64,000 nucleotides of DNA from Plasmodium brasilianum. Taxonomy: Eukaryota > Apicomplexa > Aconoidasida > Haemosporida > Plasmodiidae. The notes beneath the pieces were generated by a model. The model worked only from the letters and a program-made list of their open reading frames with translations. It was not told where the DNA came from and ran no database searches. Every line of letters starts with the position of its first letter. Position 1 is the stretch's first letter. Below are positions 40,401 to 53,273 of this stretch, piece after piece. The position numbers and the translations under genes were made by a program. The stretch covers positions 186,001-250,000 of the forward strand of contig NC_090126.1 in NCBI RefSeq assembly GCF_023973825.1, written 5' to 3'.

Positions 40401-43014
40401 AGAGTACTACTTACATAAGAGAATATGTAAGAAAAAAAAAAATTAGAAACAACCTTTATAAAAGACCTACTAAACAATTATTATCAAACTATTCAGAACA
40501 TTTATATATAAATATAACTAACGTAACAATTCGTGCGTTCCATTAAGCATGTCATATTATACCAACTGGATTATAACATATCTATTTAAAAAGGTACAAA
40601 TTATAATATATCTGTTCTTCTATTTGAAATATAAGAAAGGAAATAATAAAAAATAATATAATTAAAAAGCATTTATATATCCTATGAAAATTTTACTATA
40701 ATTTGTATTTTTCGTTTTTTTTTTTTGGTTCTTTAAAAATTAAAGCTAATAATATATATATTTATTCTTGTATTATATTATTTTAACTATTATTAGAATA
40801 ATGTTTATACTTTATATTTATGTTAGTTTCCTATAAGAATAATACTATTGACATTCGGTGCTTTTGTTAAAATTAGGGAATTTGTTAATGAATTTTGACT
40901 CTTATTTTTTGAGAGGAACAATTTATTTATATAATTAAACACTCCATATTAATGATTATTAAAAATAGGGTTTTTTGAATCTTTAGAGATTATCAAATAG
41001 TACTATAATAAAGACAATGCAAAATGAACAATACATACTTATTATTCTAATACTTATACATTTCCTTTAAATTTTTTTTAAGTGAAGTTCTGATTACTCT
41101 AATTCATTATTTCTCCCTCATGACAATATTGCTACCTTAGTATATCAAAAATAATATTATTGTCGATGTCTTATCAAAGTCTTAACACAGTTATTATTTG
41201 ACCTAAAAATACTTTTATAGTATGCATATTTTTCTCATTAATTATTTTAAAAATCTTAAACTTCATTCATTCAATACTAATCAAATTAGTTAACTTTTTT
41301 TCAAGGTTCAACGTTCTTTTCAGAATACTTTCATTTTTTGTTCTATCATAAGAATATATCTTAAGATGATAATGATAGTTCATTAGCCTTTTGTTAAATG
41401 GTTACTATGATATAGAGGAATTCCTTTATTTTAATATTTTGTATATATGTTAACTACATTACTTTACTCATAATATGAGGAAAAGAGGATAACCCTTAAA
41501 AATCAATATACATAAGAATTTAACAATTCTTAATGATTTTGTAAAAATATTAATATTTTCCTTTTATATGTAATGAATTATTACAAAGGAATTTAATTAA
41601 AGAAAAAAAACATGTTTAAAGTGAAAAGGTGATTATTTTCATGATAAAAAAATTAGAATTTGCCTTAATAAATGCACTAACATCTTTTTGACACAGTAAA
41701 AGAATATATATATGATTAGATTATATATAAAAAAGAATATATTTACATTTTTACTGTGTTTAAAATTATATATAATTATTTGAAACATTTTTATGGAAGA
41801 GTAAGTTAGGGTAATGTACAAATAAAAAAAAGTGTATATCTATTTTTTAAATTTAAAAAAGTCCTAAACAATATATTAAGTATATATTAATAGAATAATA
41901 AAGTTTAATTTTTATGCTGTATTCATGTGTAACAAGTTATGTTGTGATTTCGGGATCCTATTTCATCCAACTCACATTATACGTTAACAATTTTTATGAA
42001 ATATATTAATGAAAATTTATTATCATTTAAATGTCGCATTTTACCTATAGTACATACATAAATCATTCCATACGTTTATGAATGGATAATTGTATCATGG
42101 TGTACTACGAAGAAACGAAATAAACAGTATAAAACGAATAATATTGTTTAAATATAAACAAATTTCTAAATTAAATGGTATATGTACGTAGCGCCAATAA
42201 AACATAAATTATATTAAAAAAATAATATTTACAAATATTGATTATAAATAAATTATACCCTGTTCATATAATTAATGTGAAACAGAAATATAAGTATTAA
42301 ATAGGTTACTTATTTAATATATATAGATATATAGTTCATGAATATTAAGTACTTTCTTCATTAAAATAATATGAAAAAAAAAAAAAAAAAAAAACGTAAG
42401 CTATAACTCTTATGCTAGAACTATAAGTACCTATTTTTATGTGCATTAACATAAATTTTTTTTCAGTAAACGCGTAAATTAAAGTTTTACCAGTTTATTT
42501 TTCTTTCTTTTTCATTATATATTATTACATAATTAAATATTATTTTATTTTTTATCGTATTAATAATGTCCACTAATAATTAAAGTTGTTAGACTATATT
42601 AAAATATTCAATTATGAAAATTAAGTAAATATATTTTTTTAAAAGAATATTACAAAGACTTGAAATTAGAATTAAACATATAAAATACATCAATAATATG
42701 CATATTGCATTTTCCAAAATTTTGTTGTTAACTGCGAATTAATTCCAATCTTTAGCTTAATATATATATATTCGTTCATTGATGTGCTTCCTAAATGACA
42801 AAAGTAGCAAATTATAATTTACAATATTATTTAATCATTTACTTTTCTTTTAACTGAATAATTTATTTATTATTCATCAATGATAAATGTATATTTCCCT
42901 AAAATATAAATATATATTTTAATATATTTTGCTTCTTTTTAATTTCCAGATACAAAAATTGTCTCAATTACATTCTTTTTAAATTTACAATAAATTAAAT
43001 AGTGATGTGACTAA
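37458..43014. other. Long AT-rich desert
   Basis: No supported gene. A15-A20 runs lie at 38706-38721, 39841-39860 and 42375-42394, and T-runs at 37778-37793 and 38287-38300. On the minus strand at about 41050-41410, broken frames read as Lys/Glu-rich sequence (SYDRTKNESILKRTLNLEKK, FKIFKIINEKNMHTIKVF). This could be an old exported-protein exon, but I cannot name the family. Confidence 0.5.
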
Positions 43015-44260
43015 ATATAAATATGATAACTTTTTCGAGAAGGCAGAAAATACTGATAATAATCACCTTTTGGTTTAGGATGTTTTTCTCAAACATCAAA
43101 GAAACTTGTAAAAAATTTACAATAATACGCGAAATAAGACGCATATTAAGAACCCTTATTATTTTAATTACTATTTACATGATGAAGTTTGTAAACATCC
43201 TAATAGTAGGAATCAAAATCAAGTTCTTAAAGAAATTATTTCTGAACTTTAATATACATATGAAAAAATCATTCAAGACTAATACAACACCAAAACAAAT
43301 TCATATCTTCCTGATACAAATCTATATTATGCAGCTTATATGAAAGAAATGAAATACTTTTTTGATTACAATTCATATTTTAATTTCATTTGAAAGAAAA
43401 TTTCTCCAGTATAGTAGTGAGCTTGCAATAGATATATTGATTATCTTAAAAGTAGTGTTTCATTATATTTTATATATAAACAAATGACCGAAATATAGAC
43501 AACTTATGTACAGAATATAATAAATATTATTATAAGTGTAGTCAAAAAGAGGCTATATATATAATATTAAACAAAATTCCATTTGTATGGTTTCAAACAT
43601 TTATCAATACTTACTATATAAGAAATATTAATCCATTAAAAGAAAACAATAATTCAGCCCATAAAGTCTTAACCAATAATCGAAGAATCAGATAATATAA
43701 AAAAAAACTATAAGAAAAATGGTTTACACCATAAATGAATCTGAAGATGTTATGGAAAAAACTAGAATTGACTCAGTTAAACATGGAAATGATGCAACAT
43801 AGCTATCAAGTGCAATAGAATTTTTGAGTATCACATTATTACTTCAAAAAAAATTACTGTTGAACATGTTTTTCTTAATACTTTATTATCCTGAATAAAA
43901 TAAACAAAAACTATAACTTTTAATGCGTTCATATTAGTATTTTTTTGTTCTTAATATTTTTTATTTTTTTAATTTTGTTTAAGGTAAATAAAAAATCTAA
44001 TAAAAATTACAAAATTCGTGCACTATTATCTATATTTATTTTAATAAAGAATTCATAAATATAAAATAAAAGTATTTTTTATATATCACACTTCATTTTT
44101 TTGTTAGTATTCTACAGTACACTGATATATTCCTTGTGCACACAATAAATCAAAAAAAATAAAATTCATACTAATATTAATCATGAAAAAATTCAGAAAT
44201 TTTAAGATGAAAGTTTAGAATCTACAGATAGTAGGTCTGGGAATAATCAATTTTATATAC
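43015..44260 (+). pseudogene. PIR family pseudogene
   Basis: Read through stops, the main frame gives YDNFFEKAENTDNNHLLV near 43021. The signature PIR block is NPYYFNYYLHDEVCKHPNSR at about 43150-43210 (typical form: Y.NYWLYDEIC). Then come MKEMKYFFDYNSYFNFI near 43340, ACNRYIDYLKSSVSLYFIYK near 43430 and a C-terminal part rich in Ser/Asn. A possible last-exon tail lies at 44180-44260. A different frame is open for 106 codons at 43023-43343 but is Ile/Phe/Lys-rich and is a shadow. At least ten stops in the main frame mean no product. It faces the intact PHIST gene tail-to-tail. Confidence 0.75.
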
Positions 44261-44594
44261 TTTTTCACCAAATAACAAGAACCAAAATAGTACAGCATAT
44301 CAGTTTAAATACCTCTAATCATTATTAAGCAAATAAAATACATAAACTGTATCTCCGAATGTAATTATAAATAAGGGAGAAAAAAAAAAAAGGAGGATTT
44401 CTTGTTAAATATGTAAAAACCAAAAAAATATTAATTTATATAATGTAATACTTTTACCTGAATTCACTTTCTTCATATAATGGTAAAACATATTTTAAAG
44501 CATTTACTATATTAGTAGTGACTACCATTTATTTTATTTTTCTTCCCTGAATTATAACATAATGTAAATTTAAATATTATTCACATAATAAACT

Positions 44595-45541
44595 TCACGC
44601 TAACTTCCACTGTGGTAATTCCATAACTTGAGCTACTTCTATTTGACACCTACTAAATAAATCTTCTCTTAATTCCTTAACCACATTTCTATACTCTTCA
44701 ACAAAAGCCTTATACTCTTCTCTTGTCAATGATTTCTCATTAATGTAATTATTAAGACGTTCATTATAGTATGCCTCAGTGCACGGTAGTTCTTTAATAA
44801 CATTATTATAATTTTCCCATATATTTTTTCTAAAACTTCCTTTTTTTACATGATATTTGTGTTTTATACTACAATATAAAGAAAAAAAATGATTTATAAG
44901 TTCAAGGAATTTATAATTCTCGTACCTGCATACAAGTCTCCATATATTTAGAAGATCACTCTTCGATGGTATAGGCTTTAAAGAATTGATCATTACATCT
45001 ATTTCTTCTTCATTTAACTGACATTCGTAATCGTATAATTCTTCTCCTAATTCAGACAATCTACAACTATATAAACTCACATCTGACATACGGTCTACAT
45101 CCATGTTGTTATGTAATAATATGCCATTTACCTGATGTCTATCAAATGCTTTTAATGAGTCAGAAATATTACTAAATGAATCAAATACTAAATCTTCTGA
45201 AGTTTCTTTATTATTATTACTACCTATATATTCCTTCTCACTTGTACATAACTCGTATAAATTCCTTGAATACCTGTAATTTAGCTCAAATGGTGAAACA
45301 TCCATGCTTTGACATGCTGATATATTCTATATAAAAATTTTAAAAGTTTTCAAAAATATATTTAGAAATTTATAGTTTTTTTTAAATTCTATTAAATATA
45401 ATATGGTAATCCAAGTATGTAGTCTACTTTAAAAATTGCTTTATATTTTACCGGTAAAAACATTATTTCAACAAGAAATACAAATACAAAAGAATATGTA
45501 AGAATCAAAAAGCTTGTAAAATTTCTTATATAAAAATTCAT
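44595..45541 (-). CDS. Plasmodium exported protein (PHIST family), two exons, intact
   Basis: A complete 273-residue gene. Exon 1 (45452-45541) starts at ATG with MNFYIRNFTSFLILTYSFVF and ends with MFLP, a recessed signal sequence. The 125-bp intron (45327-45451) has GTAAAA at the donor and TATATAG at the acceptor and is phase 0. Exon 2 (44595-45326) starts NISACQSMDVS. A canonical PEXEL, RNLYE, lies at residues 51-55, about 20 residues into exon 2 as expected for plasmepsin V cleavage and export to the host red cell. After a low-complexity acidic linker, residues about 134-265 form an all-helical domain with PHIST spacing: LNEEEIDVMINSL, LLNIWRLVCRYENYKFLELI, FRKNIWENYNNVI, YKAFVEEYRNVVKELRED. 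It ends QWKLA. No transmembrane helix follows the PEXEL, so it is probably a soluble, red-cell-cytoplasmic or skeleton-associated protein. Its specific partner is unknown. Confidence 0.9.
45327..45451 (-). other. Intron of the PHIST gene
   Basis: GT...AG ends, 125 bp, phase 0. It separates the signal-sequence exon from the PEXEL/PHIST exon, the usual place in exported-protein genes. Confidence 0.85.
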
Positions 45542-47637
45542 TTTCACCAAAATAAATTGATAAACAAAAAATATTTTATTTAATTTATATATTATCGCTA
45601 TTAAATAATATTATCTAGAATAAAATAGAAGTACAGCAATTACGAAAAACACTATTTTGTAACTATATATTTAAATATAAAAAAAAATAATACTTTTTGT
45701 CAATAGAACTTAATGATTTTTCTTTTTCTGTTACATTTTTTGAGAAAAGAACAATTTATTCATATAGTATATAAAGTAAAATACGCAGCAAAAAAAAAAA
45801 AAAGTAAAATTAAATAAACTATTAAAACAAAAAAAAATACATAGAACTGTTAACATAAAATTTGTTTATATACAATAGGATATTTTGAAACAAATATTTT
45901 ACCAAATTTTTATGTGATTTTAAATATTTATATACAAAAATATACCTTCTAAAAATAAAGAATTTTTAGTAATTCTATAGTATTTCTTCAATATACTAAA
46001 AAAATTACCGAAACTAGAAATATTACATTATTTTGTTTTTAAAAAAAATGAAAAAAATGTTCTAATTTTCTTCGTAATTATAAGTTTTTATTGAAAATTT
46101 ATTATTATAAAAAATATTTTTTTTTCTTTCTTAAAATTCAGTTTATTTCTATATTTATCTAAATATTGCTCATTCATGAAATCAATCATTTAAACTTAAA
46201 GTGTATATAAAATTAAATAATATATTTTGTGTGTTCCATATATAAACCGCATTAATATTTTATTTTTAGCATTAATATATTTTTCTAGTATATAATATTA
46301 TTACCTAGTAATACAATTTTTAAAATTAAATAAATTTATTTTTAACCATTTATTATAATAAATATTAATCTAATGAAACAATTAAAAAGAATACTCTTTA
46401 TTACATTTCCTACTATATATTGTGTAATATCTAATTTTTTCTTTTTTTCTTTAGAAAATGAAATTAATACTTTTGAATTATATCTTAAAGAATAAAAACT
46501 TATATCTGAATTTTGTTTTTTCTGTGTTTTTCTTTGAAATTTTTATCTATTTACATCATTCAACACAAATTTTTATTATCACCTATTTGAATTGTTTTTA
46601 GATTAAATAATATTTATGTCATCTTTATGTAATTACAAAAAAATAAATTCAAATAAATTAAGAACTATATGGAAAAATAGTTTAATAAGTAAAAATTATT
46701 TATTTTTAATGATTTTATTTCAAAAAAAAAAAAAAAAGGTTTATAAAAAGAAATGTTATTTAAAAGTACAGCTTCAATCCATATTGTATCTTTTGCATAG
46801 GATTAAATGGACACGCAAACATTCAAGAATTCCGCAAAAGCTTTAAACAAAAGACTTAAAATTTATTTGTACAAGTATACTTTATTTAAAACGTAAAATA
46901 CAATATTAACAAAAATATTTGTTTTAAGTGTTCTTTATTTTTGGCCTTTTTTTTTGTTTTTTATTTTACATGCTTGTATAATTATTTTTACACATTCAAA
47001 GTTTATTAGTTGCGTAGTATTTATTTTTATCAATTATAATTACACATTTGCAATTTATTTTGTTAAATTATGTTGTGAATTATGTAAACTCACAAATAAA
47101 ATTTTTTTGCAAGTATAAACATCCAAAATAAATTTTTTATTTACCATGCATTATGATACGTTGTTTTCATGTTTTTGCACGTAATATTTTTATAGGTAAA
47201 ATAATGATTATTACATTTTGTAGTTTACTTACTACTATATGCAGTTAACATTTAATATATATAAAAATGTTTGTGAAACCATATATTTAATGTTTAAATA
47301 GAAAAATAATAGAAGAATTTATATTTTATTAATAATATAGCATACAAAATCTTGATATATAAGAAAAAAATAAATATATATAAAAAAAGAAAAGTATTAT
47401 GGTAATATACCAATTACTTTACACTTTTGTTTGCGAATTATTTTATAAGAAAAAAGAAAAAAAAGATTTAATTTTGGATACACCATGTATGTTTTAGTAT
47501 CAAAATAAAGGTTAACCCATAAATTAGAAGTATAATCTTATAAAATATAGGTATTATATACATTTTTATCAAGAATTAATTATTAGATTAAAATTATTAG
47601 ATGAAGTAATAAATCATTATTTTTTTTCTATTATTAA

Positions 47638-47676
<39 letters not shown>

Positions 47677-47889
47677 TTTTTCTTATATCTTTTTACACCG
47701 AAAAACTTTTGCTTCGAATAAGTGTTTAGTAATAATGTTACAAAACAAACGTTTATATTTTTCTATGTAATATAATATCCTTTCTCTTTGGTTTTCTCAT
47801 TTCCTCTTAATAAGTTACTTTGTAAAGAGCGTATCCTTATAATTAAAAATCTATGAAAACATAATATATTTCTTAATTATTTTATTTTA
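45542..47889. other. Intergenic region upstream of the PHIST gene
   Basis: No gene supported. It should contain the PHIST promoter (the gene reads leftward) but no motif can be named with confidence. It holds an A-run at 45789-45803 and (AT)n at 47641-47672. The 76-codon frame at 46616-46846 (+) has no family features. Confidence 0.5.
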
Positions 47890-48690
47890 TGGCACTTTGG
47901 TAAAGAGATATATACTTTTGAATATAAATTTATTTCCCCTCTTTAATCTTCAAACTAAGCTAATTTATGCTAATCTATATGTAAGCTAATTATTCCTTTT
48001 TATTTTATAAAGAAATTCTTTTGATCAATAATCCATTTTAGCTATTTATTCCTTTTATTGTTCATGAATGTACAAACCTTAAAGTGTAGTTAATTCAATT
48101 ATTCCCCCTTTTCCATATTAATCTATTCCTTCCATTTGAACAATTTCCACCTTTCTGTTATATATATATATATATATATATAACCCTTCTACTAATGTGT
48201 TAAGATTCAATATTACCAAGTAAAAACCTATTTTATATATCTATTTTCTTTCTAGGCATTTTATGATTATGCCACTTTTCCAATGAATTCATTTTTTCAA
48301 ATATGCTGCATTCTAAAATAGTGCTTTCCTATTAATTGAATATTCTTATTCTATTATTATCCAATCTTCCTATTGAGAATAATATCATGGTAGTGATGTT
48401 CTTAATGTAGAAGATTTATATTCATTGGGCATATATTTCTTATAACACATCCATTTACTTTCCGTTTATTTTATTCGTTATTTCCATTCCTTTTTTTTTC
48501 CTTTAACTAGTTTGTTTTTCCGAACGTTCTTTGCATCTTTGAATCTTTTAAAATTCTTCTCTAGTTTTCCCATATAAACTTCTTTTATTTATCTTTTTAT
48601 TCCCCTATAGACTGAATGCATTTTTCCTAGAGCTGTTCTAATGTGGGTGGAACATTTACTAATGGTATCATTTTCATTTCCTGATCCTGT
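47890..48690 (-). pseudogene. Tryptophan-rich antigen pseudogene
   Basis: Minus-strand exon 2 follows an acceptor TTTTGACAG near 48689. It reads DQEMKMIPLVNVPPTLEQL, then stop-interrupted QSIGE, KFIWEN, RRILKDSKMQRTFGKTN and LKEKKKEWK. Further on are SKWMCYKKYMPNE, EDW, IHWKSG and a weak tail KEFLYKIKRNN near 48000. Alternating W and K/E-rich helices are typical of tryptophan-rich antigens. Several in-frame stops occur where the family would have Trp: QL*EK, GE*KDK, WEN*RRI, KTN*LKE. Most are TAG, one base from TGG. An (AT)n tract interrupts the exon at about 48160-48182. A possible decayed exon 1 lies at about 48790-48895 (KVNGFYNISSISVPLFILFF followed by TGA). It is a clear relic of the family whose intact members lie at 53.3 and 61.3 kb on the same strand. 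Confidence 0.65.
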
Positions 48691-51600
48691 CAAAACGATA
48701 AAAAAAATATATGTATTATTATGTTTAAGTTGAATTATAAATTTCGATTCATAAAGAATCAATAAAGTATTTTATATAATTTAAAATTTATTTTTTATGT
48801 CTTATAGTTGGAGAAACATAATTTAAAAAAAAATCAGAAGAAAAGAATAAATAAAGGAACAGATATGCTTGAAATATTGTAGAACCCGTTCACTTTTGAT
48901 AGTATTATAGTAACTTTTTATTTTTCATTGTAAAATTTCGAAAAAAAGTTTTCATTTATAATTATAATATAAATGATATATTCTTAATAATTTTCCTCTT
49001 TTTTTACATTTTAGTAAAGGTCAGCAGTAAATGGGAACTAGGGGTTAAAAAAAAATATTTCGTCTTGTTCTAAAAAATATTTATATAAAATTCAAAATAG
49101 AATTTATATAAGAATTTAAAGGTTCCATATTTTATCATATCCCTCGTTAAAAAAGAAAATTCATCTATATCTATAAAATAGATTATTGTAAAACAATGAA
49201 ATAAACAAAATAAAATTAGAAAATAGTATGAAAAAAAAATTAAATTAGTTTTTTTATTATGACCATTCAAAAAAAAAAAAAAACATAAATATATGCAAAA
49301 AGTTAAAGAGTGTGCAAATTAAACCCTAAAAAATATTGAATTCATAAAAAAGCCAAGTTCATTTTTTTTTTTTTCAGAATTAGGTTTTGGGTTACTTTAA
49401 TTTAAAAAATTTATAGACATTATATTTATTTTTATGATGTGTTTTTATTTTAACAGTAATCTTTTTTAATAGTATCCAGATTAATTTCCCCGATTTTTAG
49501 TTTTAAAAATATTTTCTTCTAAAAAAAAAAATATAATAGTTTTCTCTGCTATAGTTATATATATATTGGTTAAAAATACATTAATTCATTACTCATTTAT
49601 TTTATAATTCATTTTATGATTATTAATATTTTAATGTAAAGGTATATATTATTTATTTTTGAACATTTTTTATTAACAATTTAATTTTATAAATTTATTT
49701 GTTTACGGAAACGTGCTATTTGTAATTATAAAAGATCTGTCTTTATTTTATTTTCTCTTTCTTTTTTTTTTTTTTATAATTATAATTAAATTTTTTTGTA
49801 TAAAATAGCCCAATTGTATTTATGTCATTTTGTCGTTTACGCAACATAAACTAATTACAAGTTTTAAAATTATACTATTTATTAAATTTAAATTATTATT
49901 TTATTGTAAACATGTAAAATGGATATTATAACATACATAAAAAATTTCATGTAAAATTTAATATAAATAACTATTTTTACGTTTTAAGTATTTTTTTTTT
50001 TTTTTTCAATTAACAACGTTGTTAGAATAAATCTTATTTTTTTGTCCTTTTTTTGTTACCTTGTATTATTTATTTTTGCAATATTATGTAATTTGTTTAG
50101 TTAAAGGAGAATTATTTGGTATATACTTTTTTGTTTTTACAAATTAATTTTTATCGACTTTTAATATATTACTTTATTTTTTTCATTTATGTGTATTACT
50201 CTATTATTTTACTTCTTTACTTTTCGTATTTATTTATTTACATTTTTTTTTTTTTTGAATAAAATTGTTCCTATTAAGGTTTAAAAAAAAAAAAAAAAAA
50301 AAAATTCAAAACATTGTTAAAAAATATATTTATTTTTCGTTTTCGTCTGTTTAATGTATTTAAAACAAGCAAACTAACATAAAAATTTTATTTTTTTTAG
50401 AAAAATATTAAATGTATCGTATTTTTATAATAATAAAATCATATGTACGTTTTTTATATGTTGTTAAAATAACAAATGTGTAAAAGTAAAATTACGTAAT
50501 GGTATTTAAAACAGAATGCCAATTAATTTACATTTATAGCAAAATAAAAATAAAAAAAATAATGGTACAAAAAAAAACTGTTAATAAACAAAATGGGAAA
50601 AAGGATATCGTCTCATAAAATTTTTTAAAAAAATTAAAAATGGAATAATCGCAATTTAATGAAAATTAATATATTAAATAGAACCATTGTTGTTATATAT
50701 TTTTTGTAATGATTTAATTGTTTTGTAACATTTATAACATAAAAAAAAATTTGGTGTGGATTTTTTAATCATTATATTTTTGAATAATATTTAATTAAAA
50801 TAACATTATGAAAATGATAATTCTAAGCAATTATTATAAATATAAAATAAAAACATTCAAAATAGATGTATTTTTGATATATAATTTAAGTAAAAGAAAA
50901 AAAAAAAAAAAAAAAAAAAGAGTTCCTATTATATTTATGTGATACTCTTTATTCTAAAATAATGTATACAAAAACAGTAAAAAGTTAAAGTATTTTACAA
51001 CAGTATGTTGTACCCTTATATAATATATATACATATATATATATATTTATTTATTTATATAAAAGGAGTTAATATAGGGTAGCTAAAAGACAAAATAAAT
51101 AGCAAGCAGTAAACAAATACCAATGTCGTCACACTTGTACGTTTACAAATTATTTTTTAGAAAAAAAAATAAGGCTATTTAGTTCATATTATTATCTATT
51201 TTGAAATGGTAAAATCATTTTTTCCATGAATAGGTACTTTTTAAAGGTAAAATAACAAATAATTCTTTATATAATAAAGTAAAAATTATTTTGTTTTATT
51301 GAATAATGATAAAACATATATTTTTATGAAGTAATTATTCTATTTTATTAAAATGTAAAATGTGCTTGGTATATTAGATGTTTTAACGTTACACAATTTC
51401 ATTATAACAGTATTATATTTTTAATTTTATGTCATCTTTTCCTTTTATTTAAAAATATATTATTTTGTTCTTTAAGAATTGTATTAAAACATAAAATAAT
51501 TACAAAATGAAAAAAAATAAATAATTATTTACAAACATGCTAATTAACAAATTAATAAATCATTTAAAAGAAAAAAAATGATATTTATTTTTATGTTGTA

Positions 51601-52445
51601 CAATGTGCATGATGTTTACCATGTTAAGATACAATGCACAATTATTGTTAGTGTTATTCGCATTGATATATTAGACGTTTCACTTTTTAAATAAAATAGT
51701 ACAAATGAAAAAAATGGTAGGAATAATTATAAGAATTACTTAAATATATGACCAAGATTTAGGAGAAAAATTAATTTAATATATAAAAAAAATAAATGTA
51801 CTATAAAAATTTTAATAAATAAGTAAAATGTGTTTATTATAACAACTGATTTTGAATACATATTAATCCATCTGAAAAAAATACATATAATGTATATAAA
51901 ATAAATATGTCTAAAATATTGGTTAAATTTTGAACGGTACTATCTCGAAATGAAAAACTAGCACATGTGACAAAGAAGTAGGAACAATAGTTATCTTTTT
52001 ATACAAGTTGGGAAAAACAACAAATATACAATTTTTAATAATATCCAAGTTAACAGATTACAAGAGACGAAAGATATTTGTTTAAACTTTTATAAATAAG
52101 TAATAATCGTATTGTTCGAAAAAAAGAATTTATAAAAAGATTAAAAATTCTAAATAATATAAGAATGAAAATATACGAAACTTTGTGGCAAGCTCATTAT
52201 TTATTTTACAAAAAAATAAAATAAAATAATAAAGTTAAACATAATTTAGCGAATATTAATTAGTACAATCCTAAAAATTAACGGCAACAATAAAAAGGTA
52301 TGGAAATATAAAAAAACACAAAATATTTTAAATTCCAAATTTATGGTTGCGATCCTATACATATTATGAAATCAAAAACCAAAAAAGTAATATCAAAAAG
52401 TTTAACTTATTTATAAAATAATCATATATAATTTTTTAATGTAAT

Positions 52446-52490
<45 letters not shown>

Positions 52491-53273
52491 TTATATTATG
52501 TTATGTTATTCTAATAAAGACAATGGTTGTAATTTTGTAAGTTCTAAAACAAATTAAAAATGAAAAAAATAACATTTTTATAGAACTCAAGCTACTATAT
52601 TATGAAGATATGCAAATCTAACTATATTATAAAAAATAGATAATAAATATAGTCTAATAATGAAAAATCCCTAAATGAAATTCCATTTCAATACCTAATT
52701 TTTATATTTAAGTACAAACAAAGTAATTATTTTAAAATATATTTGATTTTCTTCAATAATTAAAGAAAGACATATATATATATATATATCAATCTAGTGG
52801 ATGTAAAACGCATTCTATATAATTAAAAATGGTATATTCAAAATAAATTATTTATAATAGATATTTCCCAAATTATATTTCGTATTTTGTAACACATCTT
52901 CCATATTGTTAAATATATTTTCAATTTGTTTACCTTTTCGAATATAAACATCTAATATTCATATATTTTATAATTTTTTAGTGATTTTTTTTTTAATACA
53001 AATACTGTTTAAAAAGAATTTATATGGGACAAATTAATATATATAAGACAGAAAGTGTGAGGTTTCTACTTTTTTACTTTTTCTATTATTAATTTTTATT
53101 TCCAATTTTTAATTTGCAAGTTTCCAAGTGATCTAAGATATACAAAGAGATAGAAAATTGAAATAACTCATTCTCAATAATTATATATATCACATTAAAA
53201 AAAAACTAACTCATTTTGTAAGAATATTTTTTTTTTAATTAGAATGATTACTTCCGCTATCATCTTCATCTGT
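48691..53273. other. AT-rich intergenic stretch with long homopolymers
   Basis: No supported gene beyond the possible exon 1 of the neighbouring pseudogene. The 66-codon minus-strand frame at 49070-49270 begins with a hydrophobic, signal-like segment but has no recognisable partner exon. A23 lies at 50283-50304, A21 at 50898-50919 and T34 at 52449-52482. Confidence 0.5.
52449..52482. repeat. Poly(T) tract of 34 bases
   Basis: The longest homopolymer in the window, uninterrupted T, in intergenic DNA about 0.8 kb downstream of the 3' end of the tryptophan-rich gene at 53274-54366. The length may be affected by sequencing error. Confidence 0.8.

Noticed and set aside
43023..43343. 106-codon plus-strand open frame
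   Set aside because: Out of frame with the PIR pseudogene, whose own broken frame carries the PIR motifs; no motif in this frame.
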